From NCBI GenBank assembly GCA_900547405.1, contig URGL01000014.1, forward strand, positions 1 through 41,784: a DNA stretch of 41,784 bases, written 5' to 3'. This document shows positions 1-6,867 of this stretch, piece by piece. The notes below the pieces were generated by a model that made no database searches, was not told where the DNA came from, and saw only the letters and a program-made list of their open reading frames with translations. How positions within the stretch are numbered: the first letter of the stretch is position 1; each line of letters begins with the position of its first letter. This DNA comes from an uncultured Eubacteriales bacterium (GTDB lineage Bacteria; Bacillota; Clostridia; Oscillospirales; Oscillospiraceae). The translations under genes and the position numbers were made by a program.

Positions 1-66
1 CTCATCCGTCACGCCTTACGGCGTGCCACCTTCCCCGTAGGGGAAGGCGACCTCCGGCGGGGGAGC
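1..66. repeat. Intergenic palindromic repeat, copy 1
   Basis: A run of GC-rich inverted repeats: CTCATCCG, a variable small hairpin, then CCACCTTCCCC and GGGGAAGG arms. The same layout recurs between many genes of this window, in both orientations, and never inside a real gene. It looks like a host-wide REP-like or MITE-like family. The copy is probably cut by the window edge. Confidence 0.85.
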
Positions 67-78
67 ATCAAATTCCCC

Positions 79-107
79 TTGCCTTTTCAGAGAAAATCGG
101 ATAGAAT
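79..107 (+). promoter_or_regulatory. Probable sigma-A promoter for the small membrane protein and degV
   Basis: TTGCCT at 79-84 and TAGAAT at 102-107 are separated by 17 bases. A strong GAGGAGG ribosome site and an ATG at 134 follow. It lies directly after the repeat and would serve the two-gene unit 134-1411. Inferred from consensus match and position only. Confidence 0.55.
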
Positions 108-133
108 AGCCCCAAACAACCTGAGGAGGTCCC

Positions 134-532
134 ATGCGAAAAACCGTACTGCATAGTCTCTGGGCTGCCGGGCTTATTCTGTGCGCCTGTCTGGGCTTTA
201 TTCAGGAACGGACGGCGGGTGTGCAGGCTCTGCTTACGGCCCTGGCCCTGCTGAGCTTCCTGCCCCCGGCCCTGTGCCTGTATTTTGCCCGAAAGAGCTC
301 CGATCAGAAGGAGGCCCGGCTGATCCGGAATCTGTCTGCCCTGTCTTTGGGGCTGACACTGCTGGGGCTGCTGCTGGCCATTCTCACGGCCCCCATGGGC
401 GGAAGCCTTGCCTCCGCCGTCAATCTTTTTTTGTCCATTGTCTCCGCCCCCATGTACTGCGGCTCTTCCTGGGCAGTTTCCCTGTTCTTCTGGGCCTGCC
501 TGCTGCTGACCGGGGCAAAATTCGGAACCTAA
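134..532 (+). CDS. Small hypothetical four-helix membrane protein
   Basis: A 132-residue protein with about four hydrophobic segments (roughly residues 8-22, 30-50, 68-88 and 95-125) and a short charged loop (ARKSSDQKEARLIRN) between helices 2 and 3. No catalytic motif is visible and I do not recognise a family. The start is well supported: GAGGAGG lies 7 bases before the ATG and a promoter-like sequence lies just upstream. It is followed after 18 bases by degV on the same strand, so the two are probably co-transcribed. That proximity does not reveal a function. It is likely an integral cytoplasmic membrane protein of the DUF type common in Clostridia. Confidence 0.75.
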   Translation: MRKTVLHSLWAAGLILCACLGFIQERTAGVQALLTALALLSFLPPALCLYFARKSSDQKEARLIRNLSALSLGLTLLGLLLAILTAPMGGSLASAVNLFLSIVSAPMYCGSSWAVSLFFWACLLLTGAKFGT

Positions 533-550
533 AGAAACGGAGTGAATCCC

Positions 551-1411
551 ATGTCCTACCAAATTCTCACCGACTCCTGCTGTGATTTTCCCCCCCAGCG
601 CTACCGGGAGCTGGGGCTGATTTCCCTGCCTCTGAGCATCACCTTCCGGGGGGAGACCTACCCGGACCGCAATGACGACAGCCTGCGGGATATGTACGCC
701 GGTCTTCGGGCCGGAGAGGCTGCCTCCACCGCCGCCGCCAATCCCCAGCAATGGGAGGAGGCTCTGGAGCCGGTGCTTGCCTCCGGGGAAGATGCGCTGA
801 TCCTGGCTTTTTCCTCCGGCCTTTCCACCACCTACCAGTCCGCCTGCATTGCCGCCGACGAAATGAAGGAGCGGTTCCCGGAGCGGAAGATCCTGGTGGT
901 AGACAGCCTCTGCGCCTCCCTGGGCCAGGGACTGCTTGCCTACTACGCCGCCCGGAAGCGGGACGAGGGCCTTGGCCTGGAGGAGCTGAAAGCCTGGCTG
1001 GAGGACAATAAGCTCCACCTGTGCCACTGGTTCACCGTCAACGACCTGATGTATCTGAAGCGGGGCGGCCGGATCAACGCCGCCACTGCCATCATGGGCA
1101 CCATGCTCTCCATCAAGCCCATTCTCCATGTGGATAACGAAGGGCACCTGGTCAGCGTGGGGAAAGCCCGGGGCCGGAAGGCCTCCATTGCCGCCCTGGC
1201 AGACAAGGCGGCTGAGCTGGGAAAGGGCTACGACAACTCCCTCATGTTCATCTCCCACGGCGACTGCCTGGAAGATGCCCAGGCCCTGGCGGAGCTTGTG
1301 AAGGAGCGCTGCGGCGTGAAAGAAGTGTACATCAATTATGTGGGCGCCGTCATCGGCTCCCACTCCGGTCCCGGCACCCTGGCCCTGTTCTTCCTGGGTC
1401 AGCACCGGTAA
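551..1411 (+). CDS. DegV family fatty-acid-binding protein
   Basis: A 286-residue protein of normal DegV length. DegV/FakB proteins are cytoplasmic and bind one fatty acid, presenting it to the kinase FakA for phosphorylation and entry into phospholipid synthesis. Diagnostic features are the N-terminal ILTDSCCDFP, the central SGLSTTYQSA (the Ser/Thr loop that holds the carboxylate in FakB proteins), DSLCASLGQG, and the C-terminal IGSHSGPGTLALFF. The ATG at 551 is preferred over a GTG at 542, because GGAG at 539-542 then sits 8 bases upstream. No fakA is next to it, which is common since Clostridia carry several scattered DegV paralogues. A GC-rich hairpin follows the stop. Confidence 0.93.
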   Translation: MSYQILTDSCCDFPPQRYRELGLISLPLSITFRGETYPDRNDDSLRDMYAGLRAGEAASTAAANPQQWEEALEPVLASGEDALILAFSSGLSTTYQSACIAADEMKERFPERKILVVDSLCASLGQGLLAYYAARKRDEGLGLEELKAWLEDNKLHLCHWFTVNDLMYLKRGGRINAATAIMGTMLSIKPILHVDNEGHLVSVGKARGRKASIAALADKAAELGKGYDNSLMFISHGDCLEDAQALAELVKERCGVKEVYINYVGAVIGSHSGPGTLALFFLGQHR

Positions 1412-1420
1412 TATGGCTTT

Positions 1421-1446
1421 GGCCGCCCCGGGAAAACGGGGCGGTC
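1421..1446 (+). terminator. GC-rich hairpin after degV
   Basis: A perfect or near-perfect stem GGCCGCCCCG / CGGGGCGGTC with a 6-base loop, 10 bases after the degV stop codon. No T-run follows, so it may be a weak terminator or an RNA-stabilising hairpin. Confidence 0.5.
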
Positions 1447-1449
1447 AGA

Positions 1450-1500
1450 GTGTCGACAAACCCCAGTTTTGCTTGACGCAGAACTGGGGTTTGTCGATAC
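1450..1500. repeat. Long imperfect inverted repeat (23-base arms)
   Basis: Arms 1450-1472 and 1478-1500 pair with two mismatches around a 5-base loop (TTGAC). Each arm contains ACAAACCCCAGTT or its complement. It could be a transcript-level terminator without a T-run, or a remnant palindromic element. Its composition differs from the CCTTCCCC repeat family found elsewhere. A second small palindrome CTACATAA/TTATGTAG lies at 1507-1524. Confidence 0.75.
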
Positions 1501-1566
1501 TCTGTACTACATAAAATTATGTAGCTAAAATACATAGTCCTGAATATTTCATTCTAGGTATGCTGC

Positions 1567-1604
1567 TGGTATAATTGCACTAAAAGATCGGCAAAAAAGC
1601 CGAT
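1567..1604 (+). promoter_or_regulatory. Extended -10 promoter and leader hairpin of the SDR/PanB-like operon
   Basis: TGGTATAAT at 1567-1575 is an extended -10 element; the matching -35 region is poor, which suits an extended -10 promoter or one that needs an activator. A leader hairpin ATCGGC-AAAAAA-GCCGAT follows at 1587-1604. The ribosome site GAAGGAGGG lies just before the ATG at 1638. The palindrome at 1507-1524 sits upstream, where an activator such as the LuxR protein encoded downstream could bind; that link is inference. Confidence 0.6.
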
Positions 1605-1637
1605 TACTTTGTCAAAATTGCGAAGGAGGGAACAGCA

Positions 1638-2537
1638 ATGGATGAAGAAACATTGTTTGAGATGTCTGTTGACACGTTGGACGATCTGCCGTCCATAAAG
1701 GACATATACGACCTGAGCGGGAAAGTGGCAGTCGTCAGCGGAACCGTTGGTCTGGCGCTGAGCGTCATTTACCGGCTTGCCAGCTGCGGCGCAAAGGTGG
1801 TTTTCGGTGCCCGCCGGGAGAATCTGGGCCAGATGGTTGAGGATCATCTGCGCCAGATGGGTCTGGAGGTTCGTTTCCATAAGCTGGATGCCAGCAGCGT
1901 GGAAAGCTGTCAGGAGATCGTCGCCTTTGCGGAGGAAACCTATGGCACGGTGGACATTGTGGTTCCTGTGGCCGCCGCCTTTTTTGCCAGAGCCTTTGTG
2001 GACATCAAGGAATCGGAATATGACAAAATTGTGGATGTGGACCAGAAAGGGCAGTACTTTCTGGTGCAGGCCGCAGCCCGCAGCATGATCCGAGGGGGAC
2101 GGGGCGGCAAGGTGGTTACGGTTGCGTCTGTTGCCTACCGTGGTGAGGATATGCCCAAGCTTGCCATGATGACGGCTTACAATTCCGCCAAGGCAGGTGT
2201 CGTAGGTATGACCCGGGGCATTGCCAAGGAGCTGAAGCAGTACGGCATCAATGTCAACTGCGTGGCCCCAGGCGGTATGGTAACCCCCGGTGCAATCTTT
2301 AACAATGCCACTACAGCCGCGCTGTATGGCGCAGAATGGACCCACTATGTTACGGAATATGGTTCTTCCGTTCCTGTGGCCTCCAATCCGGACGAAATCG
2401 CCCGGATGATTCTGACCATGTGCACCCCCATGTCCGACTTTATGTATGGCCAGCTCATCGAGGTGGACGGCGGCAGTCAGTATTCCTTCCAGGATAAGCC
2501 CTGGAGCTATACCATGGAAGGCGGCGTTCACGGCTAA
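1638..2537 (+). CDS. Divergent short-chain dehydrogenase/reductase (SDR)
   Basis: A 299-residue cytoplasmic protein with the SDR Rossmann fold. Residues 29-60 form the first beta-alpha-beta unit (KVAVVSGTVGLALSVIY, then KVVFGARR). The catalytic Ser164 (TVASVAYRG), Tyr181 and Lys185 (YNSAK) are present, followed by the usual INVNCVAPGGMVTPGA and the C-terminal IEVDGGSQYS. Three standard features are altered. The TGxxxGxG nucleotide loop reads SGTVGLALS, one residue short and missing the third glycine. The NNAG motif reads PVAA. The Asn of the catalytic tetrad appears replaced by Asp (VDVDQKG, about residue 135). It has a 28-residue N-terminal extension. It heads an operon with a small helical protein and a PanB-like protein. 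Oxidoreductase activity is likely, but substrate and cofactor cannot be told. Confidence 0.88.
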   Translation: MDEETLFEMSVDTLDDLPSIKDIYDLSGKVAVVSGTVGLALSVIYRLASCGAKVVFGARRENLGQMVEDHLRQMGLEVRFHKLDASSVESCQEIVAFAEETYGTVDIVVPVAAAFFARAFVDIKESEYDKIVDVDQKGQYFLVQAAARSMIRGGRGGKVVTVASVAYRGEDMPKLAMMTAYNSAKAGVVGMTRGIAKELKQYGINVNCVAPGGMVTPGAIFNNATTAALYGAEWTHYVTEYGSSVPVASNPDEIARMILTMCTPMSDFMYGQLIEVDGGSQYSFQDKPWSYTMEGGVHG

Positions 2538-2592
2538 AGCGCATTCCCGGCAAGACCGGTTCAAAATAAAATCTTTGGAAGGAGACACAGTT

Positions 2593-2814
2593 ATGGCAAT
2601 TACATCCAAAAGCACTCTGCGGGACGTTCTGAAGGATCCCAGAGCTGTAGCCATCATCGAGGAGTACGTTCCCGGCTTCGTGGAAGAAAAGGCAGATCTT
2701 CTGGGGCCTGTCCTGGGTATGAAACTCAATATGTTGCTGAAATTCCCCCAGGCTGGCTTTAAGAAAGAGGATATTGCCGCCATCTGTGAGAGAATGGACG
2801 CACTGGATGCCTGA
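2593..2814 (+). CDS. Small helical protein, 73 residues, similar to the tail domain of some hydrolases
   Basis: A 73-residue protein that begins at the ATG at 2593, with AAGGAGA 6-12 bases upstream; the open frame extends further 5' but overlaps the SDR gene. The pattern STLRDVLKDPRAVAIIEEYVPG, then a Gly-Met-x-Leu segment and a final helix KKEDIAAICERM, resembles a small all-helical domain I know as a C-terminal appendage on some bacterial hydrolases and esterases (recalled resemblance, not a search). Here it stands alone between the SDR and the PanB-like gene, 55 and 28 bases from them. It may be a subunit or docking module for one of these enzymes. No catalytic residues are visible. Confidence 0.7.
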   Translation: MAITSKSTLRDVLKDPRAVAIIEEYVPGFVEEKADLLGPVLGMKLNMLLKFPQAGFKKEDIAAICERMDALDA

Positions 2815-2842
2815 CACCAACACTGAAAAAGGAGAATGAACG

Positions 2843-3706
2843 ATGTCTGAAAAAGCCGATGTAAAAACCTCCCGTATGCAAAAGGGCCGCAAGACCATCA
2901 ATTATCTGCAAAAGATGAAGGATGAAGGCACCCCCCTTGTCCAGATGTGCCCCGGTCCCCGGGATCAGTTCTGGACCATGGCAGCGGAAATGGCCGATGT
3001 GGATATTTGCCGCCTGACCGTACCCGGTGACGGCTCCGATCCCGAAATGCAGATTAAAATTGCGCCCTACTGGATCAAGTGTGTCCGCAATGCCGCCAAG
3101 ATGATCCATATCAACTTCTATATGCAGACGCCTACCTACGCTTCTAAGGAAGCAGCCGTTGCCAACGGCGCCATGTACATGAACTGCGGCGCAGACTCCC
3201 TGCTGCCCATGGGCATTACTAACGAGACGCTGAAGTATATGGCGGATAACTATCTGGTGGTCTTTGGCCACATCGGTGCGCTGTCCGGCTGGCAGACCAG
3301 CCGCCAGGGCGGCTATAAACGCCTGGGCACTACTGCCGAGAGTGCTATGGAAGTATTCAAGATGGGTTACGAGTACCAGGAAAACGGTATGATGGCCATG
3401 ACCATTGAGTTGACGCCCATGGAAGTCACCAACGCCATTGCCAAGAAGCTGCGGGTTCCCGTTATCTCCATTGCCGCCGGCGGCGCCGCGGATGGCTGTG
3501 AGATGGTGGACTTTGATACCTTCGGCATGATGCCGAAGCTGGCCTCCCATGCAAAGGTTTACGGTGAATTCTTCCCCTTCGCCGTAGAAGCCTACATGAA
3601 CTGGGCCGAGGATGTGCGTGAGCATAAGTATCCCGAAGAAAAGCACGGCTATCATATGGATCCGGCCGAGCTGGAAAAATTCATGAACGCTCTGGAAAAA
3701 TTCTAA
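2843..3706 (+). CDS. PanB-like protein (ketopantoate hydroxymethyltransferase fold) with altered active site
   Basis: A 287-residue protein that aligns with PanB along its length: LQKMKDEG (residues 22-29), GHIGALSGWQTSRQGGYKRLGTT (142-164; PanB GHLGLTPQS...GGYKVQG), IELTPMEV (188-195; PanB LECVP), ISIAAGGAADGCEM (208-221; PanB IGIGAG..DGQ) and YPEEKHGYHM (263-272; PanB YPGEEHSFH). PanB adds a hydroxymethyl group to 2-oxoisovalerate in pantothenate synthesis. Here the Mg-binding Asp of the ADLPF motif is Asn91 (INFYM), and the KIEGG segment with Lys and Glu is replaced by DSLLPMG. A counterpart of the first Asp (Asp63) and the Glu of LECVP (Glu189) remain. So it is probably not the housekeeping PanB but an enzyme of the same phosphoenolpyruvate-type barrel superfamily acting on another oxoacid. 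No panC or panD is nearby. It ends the operon before a strong terminator. Confidence 0.82.
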   Translation: MSEKADVKTSRMQKGRKTINYLQKMKDEGTPLVQMCPGPRDQFWTMAAEMADVDICRLTVPGDGSDPEMQIKIAPYWIKCVRNAAKMIHINFYMQTPTYASKEAAVANGAMYMNCGADSLLPMGITNETLKYMADNYLVVFGHIGALSGWQTSRQGGYKRLGTTAESAMEVFKMGYEYQENGMMAMTIELTPMEVTNAIAKKLRVPVISIAAGGAADGCEMVDFDTFGMMPKLASHAKVYGEFFPFAVEAYMNWAEDVREHKYPEEKHGYHMDPAELEKFMNALEKF

Positions 3707-3719
3707 GTACGCTTAAGGT

Positions 3720-3762
3720 GGCCGGGGTCCGCGTCGTTTGTCTGCGGACACCCGGCCTTTTC
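3720..3762 (+). terminator. Intrinsic terminator after the PanB-like gene
   Basis: A 13-14 bp GC-rich stem (GGCCGGGGTCCGC at 3720-3732; GCGGACACCCGGCC at 3744-3757) followed by TTTTCC. It ends the SDR/PanB-like unit and separates it from the LuxR/chaperonin unit. Confidence 0.85.
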
Positions 3763-3796
3763 CATTATTGTGCTTTCTTTTTTTCGTGAAATCGTG

Positions 3797-3802
3797 TATG
3801 AT
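3797..3802 (+). promoter_or_regulatory. Possible -10 element of the luxR-chaperonin operon
   Basis: TATGAT lies 20 bases before the ATG at 3823, after the terminator. No convincing -35 is seen; TTGTGC at 3768-3773 is too far (23 bases). It may be weak or activated. Confidence 0.35.
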
Positions 3803-3822
3803 TGAAAAAAGGGGGCGTTTTT

Positions 3823-4560
3823 ATGCTACAGGAGGAGCTTCCATGGAAGCAGCTCTATGAAATGGCAGTTGTGTGCTGCCGCCACAGGAAATTGCATGGC
3901 TTCTCGGAACAGCTTTTGGGGGAACTGGAAAAACTGATTCCCTTTGATGAGGCCATGATTCTCTATCTGGATGGAAACCAGAAGCTGGCGGATTACTATC
4001 TGTACCATATTGACCCCAAGTGGGCACATCTATATGTGCTTTACTATTCTAAGGCAGAACAGGGAATGTACGGTTACTCCGGGGGGAAGCTGGACATTAC
4101 GAAGGATGTGATTATCCATGTCTGGGAGAATGAAGAATCGGCAGAGGTGATCCCGGATTATATCCGGCCTCAAAAGCTTGTCAGCTCTATGGCTTTTTAC
4201 CTACGGGATCAATCCGGTTGCATCCGTACCATTTTCTCCCTGGACCGTTTGTCCAAAAAGCACTTTACCCAACAAGAGGCAGAGCTTGTCCGGGAGGCCA
4301 AGCTCCTTTTGGAGCTGCATCACCAAATGCTCTATACAGCCGGTACAGAGGATGGTCTGGACAGCATGGAGCTGGAATGCCTGACAGGCCGGGAAATGGA
4401 GGTTGTGAAGCTGCTCCAGCAAGGGCTGTCTCCAGCAAGCATTTCCCACGTGCTGCACATTGCTCCGTCTACCACCAACCGACACATCTCCAACATCTAT
4501 AAAAAGATCAACGTGAACTCCCGTGTGGAGCTGATGATAAAGATTCGGAAAAAGAATTGA
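3823..4560 (+). CDS. LuxR-type transcriptional regulator with GAF-like N-terminal domain
   Basis: A 245-residue DNA-binding protein. Residues 187-240 are a clear LuxR/FixJ helix-turn-helix (LTGREMEVVKLLQQG, then TTNRHISNIYKKINVNSRVEL). Residues 20-170 look like a GAF- or PAS-like sensor domain (LLGELEKLIPFDEAMILYLDG, ending in a long helix); there is no receiver domain, so phosphorylation is not expected. The ATG at 3823 is chosen over an upstream TTG at 3802, because AGGGGG lies 7 bases before it. It is the first gene of a unit with the GroEL-like and trigger-factor-like genes (42-base gap) and lies just downstream of the SDR/PanB-like operon. The natural inference is that it senses a ligand linked to that pathway and controls one or both units. 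Confidence 0.88.
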   Translation: MLQEELPWKQLYEMAVVCCRHRKLHGFSEQLLGELEKLIPFDEAMILYLDGNQKLADYYLYHIDPKWAHLYVLYYSKAEQGMYGYSGGKLDITKDVIIHVWENEESAEVIPDYIRPQKLVSSMAFYLRDQSGCIRTIFSLDRLSKKHFTQQEAELVREAKLLLELHHQMLYTAGTEDGLDSMELECLTGREMEVVKLLQQGLSPASISHVLHIAPSTTNRHISNIYKKINVNSRVELMIKIRKKN

Positions 4561-4602
4561 AAATCCGGGCAAATGCCCTTTTGATAAAAAGAGGAATGAA
4601 TG

Positions 4603-6222
4603 ATGCAAATTGCATATGGTGCGCAGGCGCGCGCGAAACTTCTGTCCGGCGCTGACCGGCTGGCCGATGCTGTTCGGGTTACTTTGGGTCCCAAAGGACG
4701 AAACGGGGCGGTCCATCAAAAGAAGAATACACAAGGTGCCTCCTTTGCCGACCGGGCAGAGCCGGGGGCACCGGTGCTGATTACAAACGACGGAGCAACC
4801 ATTGCGGAAAGCATTGTTCTGCCGGATCCAATGGAGGATTTGGGGGTACAGCTGCTGCGTCAGGTCTCCAATAAGGCCAAGGAGGCGGCGGGGGACGGCA
4901 CATCCACTGCCATTGTGCTGGCCCAGGCCATGCTGCATGAAACCTTCCGCTGCGCAGCTGCGGGGGCAGATCCTTTGGCATTGCGGCGCGGCATGGAAAA
5001 GGCGGGAACAGCTGCCGGGAAAGCCCTGGAGGAGATGTCCATCTCTGTGACGGATGAAAAGGCCCTGGCCCGAGCAGCGGCCGTTTCCTGTGGAGATCCG
5101 GAGCTGGGTGCGCTGATTGGCCGTGCCTGCGCTGCGGTAGGCCCCGAAGGTGTTGTACAGGTAGAGGACGGGCAGAAACAAGACACCACCTTGGAATTGC
5201 AGCAGGGCATTGTCCTGGAGCGGGGGTTTCTGGCCCCGGAAATGGCAACGAATCCGGACAAAACATCGGCAGAGCTGGATGATCCCTACATTCTCCTGTG
5301 CGACAGCAAGCTGGATGATATCCAGGTGCTTCTGCCTGCTTTGATTGCCTGCGCGGAGGATGGCCATGACTGCCTGATCCTCTGCGAGGAACTCAGCGGC
5401 AATGCCCGCAGTACTATTCTGCGTACCAATCTGCAGGGCGACATCACAATTGTCTGCATTGAAGCCCCGCTTTATGGAGAAGGCCGCCGGTGGCGGATGG
5501 AGGATCTGTCCATCCAGTTGGGCGCAACCTATTTCCAGCAGGGGCTGCATATGGATTTGCGGGACATCCGCCCGGAGCAATTTGGCAGAGCGGGTCATGT
5601 AACGGTTACCAGGCAGCGAACAGTGATTTCAGAGCCTGGCGGAGATCCGGAAAAAATGCAGCAGCGCATTGCCCAGCTGCGGTATTTGGCTTCCCATGAA
5701 GCATACGAATTCAACCGCAAGCGCCATGCCGAGCGTCTGGCACAGCTGGTTTCGGGTGTGGCGGTGATTCGCGTAGGCGGAAAGACCCAGACCGAGCTGT
5801 GGGAGCGGAAGATGCGGCTGGAGGACGGTGTTCATGCCGCCCGGGCTGCCCAGGCAGAGGGAATTGTTCCCGGCGGCGGTACTGCATTTTTGCGGCTGAT
5901 TCCCAAGGTAAACGAAAGCATGGCGGCTCTTTCCGATGAAGAGCAGATGGGTGTTCGGGCTGTAGCCAGGGCGTTGGAAGCACCTGTGCGCCAGATTGCC
6001 GAAAATGCCGGACAGGATGGCAGCTATATGGTGCAAAAGCTCATGGGCATGGCGCCGGAAATGGGCTATGACGCGGCAGAAGATTGCGTCTGCCCTATGG
6101 TGGACAGCGGCATCATAGACCCTGTACGGGTGGTGCGCACCAGTCTGGAAAGCGCCCTTTCTGTGGCGGCAACCATTCTGACGGTTCAGGCAAGCGTTGT
6201 GGGGGGAGTCGAACGAGTATGA
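4603..6222 (+). CDS. Divergent GroEL-like chaperonin paralogue
   Basis: A 539-residue type I chaperonin of near-normal length. The ATPase parts are intact: LGPKGRN (28-34), GDGTSTAIVLAQ (97-108, with the catalytic Asp), the second Asp in RLEDGVHAARAA (405-416) and IVPGGGTA (421-428). Unusual features: an insertion of about 13 residues (about 35-54) in the equatorial stem-loop, and an apical groove changed at positions equivalent to E. coli Tyr203 (Glu213), Leu259 (Arg269) and Val264 (Arg274). The C-terminal GGM tail is missing (ends VVGGVERV). No groES is adjacent; instead a trigger-factor-like gene overlaps its stop. This argues for a specialised paralogue that folds few substrates or works without GroES. 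The ATG at 4603 (7 bases after GAGGA) is chosen over the one at 4600. Function as an ATP-driven oligomer is inferred. Confidence 0.9.
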   Translation: MQIAYGAQARAKLLSGADRLADAVRVTLGPKGRNGAVHQKKNTQGASFADRAEPGAPVLITNDGATIAESIVLPDPMEDLGVQLLRQVSNKAKEAAGDGTSTAIVLAQAMLHETFRCAAAGADPLALRRGMEKAGTAAGKALEEMSISVTDEKALARAAAVSCGDPELGALIGRACAAVGPEGVVQVEDGQKQDTTLELQQGIVLERGFLAPEMATNPDKTSAELDDPYILLCDSKLDDIQVLLPALIACAEDGHDCLILCEELSGNARSTILRTNLQGDITIVCIEAPLYGEGRRWRMEDLSIQLGATYFQQGLHMDLRDIRPEQFGRAGHVTVTRQRTVISEPGGDPEKMQQRIAQLRYLASHEAYEFNRKRHAERLAQLVSGVAVIRVGGKTQTELWERKMRLEDGVHAARAAQAEGIVPGGGTAFLRLIPKVNESMAALSDEEQMGVRAVARALEAPVRQIAENAGQDGSYMVQKLMGMAPEMGYDAAEDCVCPMVDSGIIDPVRVVRTSLESALSVAATILTVQASVVGGVERV

Positions 6223-6650
6223 ATCCGGAAATTCTTTTTGCACAGTATGCAGCCCAGTGTCCCATAGAGATTCCGCCTGAAGCCGTGGATGAAGAACTGC
6301 AAAAGCTGGTACTGGAAGAAAAACAGCGTATGCAGTATGAAACATTAACAGGGGCAGCCATCCATCTGGCACCCCAGCAGGAGCTGGACGAACGCATGGA
6401 GGTACTTCAGGCAGAGGCGCTGTGCAGGGCGAGAGAGCGTCTTGTGCTGGAAAAAATTCTGCGGGAACAGCCCCTTCCCGTAACCCGGGAAGACCTAGAG
6501 GCCGAAGCCGAAGCCATAGCGCAGCGGCAGGGCACCACCGTAGAAGCGCTGCGCCGCTTCTTTGAGGAGGACCTTTCTATGCTCCAGCGGGATTTGAAGC
6601 AGCGCAAGGCCATGGCCTGGGCCTGTGCGCAAATGGAGGAACCTGTATAA
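6219..6650 (+). CDS. Stand-alone trigger-factor C-terminal (SurA-like) chaperone domain protein
   Basis: A 143-residue, strongly helical protein. Residues 16-31 (IEIPPEAVDEELQKLV) and 66-135 (AEALCRARERLVLEKI, then LPVTREDLEAEAEAIAQRQGTTVEALRRFF) match the pattern of the trigger factor C-terminal domain (IPe.mve.Ei, then A...v...L.L..I....i.vt.eei..e....A.qyg...e.l...). Trigger factor is normally about 430 residues, with an N-terminal ribosome-binding domain and an FKBP isomerase domain; both are absent. What remains is the cradle that holds unfolded chains. It overlaps the chaperonin stop by ATGA (6219-6222), so it is translationally coupled to it. Inferred role: holdase or adaptor handing clients to the chaperonin. 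No signal peptide is visible. Confidence 0.82.
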   Translation: MNPEILFAQYAAQCPIEIPPEAVDEELQKLVLEEKQRMQYETLTGAAIHLAPQQELDERMEVLQAEALCRARERLVLEKILREQPLPVTREDLEAEAEAIAQRQGTTVEALRRFFEEDLSMLQRDLKQRKAMAWACAQMEEPV

Positions 6651-6709
6651 ACTCCGGCCTTGGCCCAGCCCTACCGGTTGGGCAACACAATTCCCAGGCA
6701 GATGCAGCG

Positions 6710-6750
6710 CAGCCCGTTTCTACCGGTAATCGGCAGAAACGGGCTGTTTT
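6710..6750 (+). terminator. Intrinsic terminator of the luxR-chaperonin operon
   Basis: A perfect 12-bp stem CAGCCCGTTTCT (6710-6721) / AGAAACGGGCTG (6735-6746) followed by TTTT. It lies 60 bases after the trigger-factor-like gene. Confidence 0.85.
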
Positions 6751-6778
6751 CACTTTATTTTTTGGGCGGTGGAAGAGG

Positions 6779-6850
6779 AGCGGTACCAGGTCAGGCCCTG
6801 TACCGCCCCTCTTCCGCCGCTGCGGCGGCACCTTCCCCCAGGGGAAGGTA
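6779..6850. repeat. Intergenic palindromic repeat, copy 2
   Basis: Contains a GCGGTACC-GGTACCGC-type inverted pair, CCTCTTCCGCCGC, a GCCGC hairpin and CCTTCCCCC/GGGGAAGG. It sits between the convergent chaperonin operon and the spoIIE-like gene. Confidence 0.8.
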
Positions 6851-6867
6851 AGGAATACCCCCGGCGG

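Noticed and set aside
68..1405. A 445-residue minus-strand frame opposite degV
   Set aside because: No start signal or domain; DegV motifs on the plus strand explain the region.
1421..1530. An insertion-sequence end
   Set aside because: Inverted repeats are present but no transposase or target duplication is seen.
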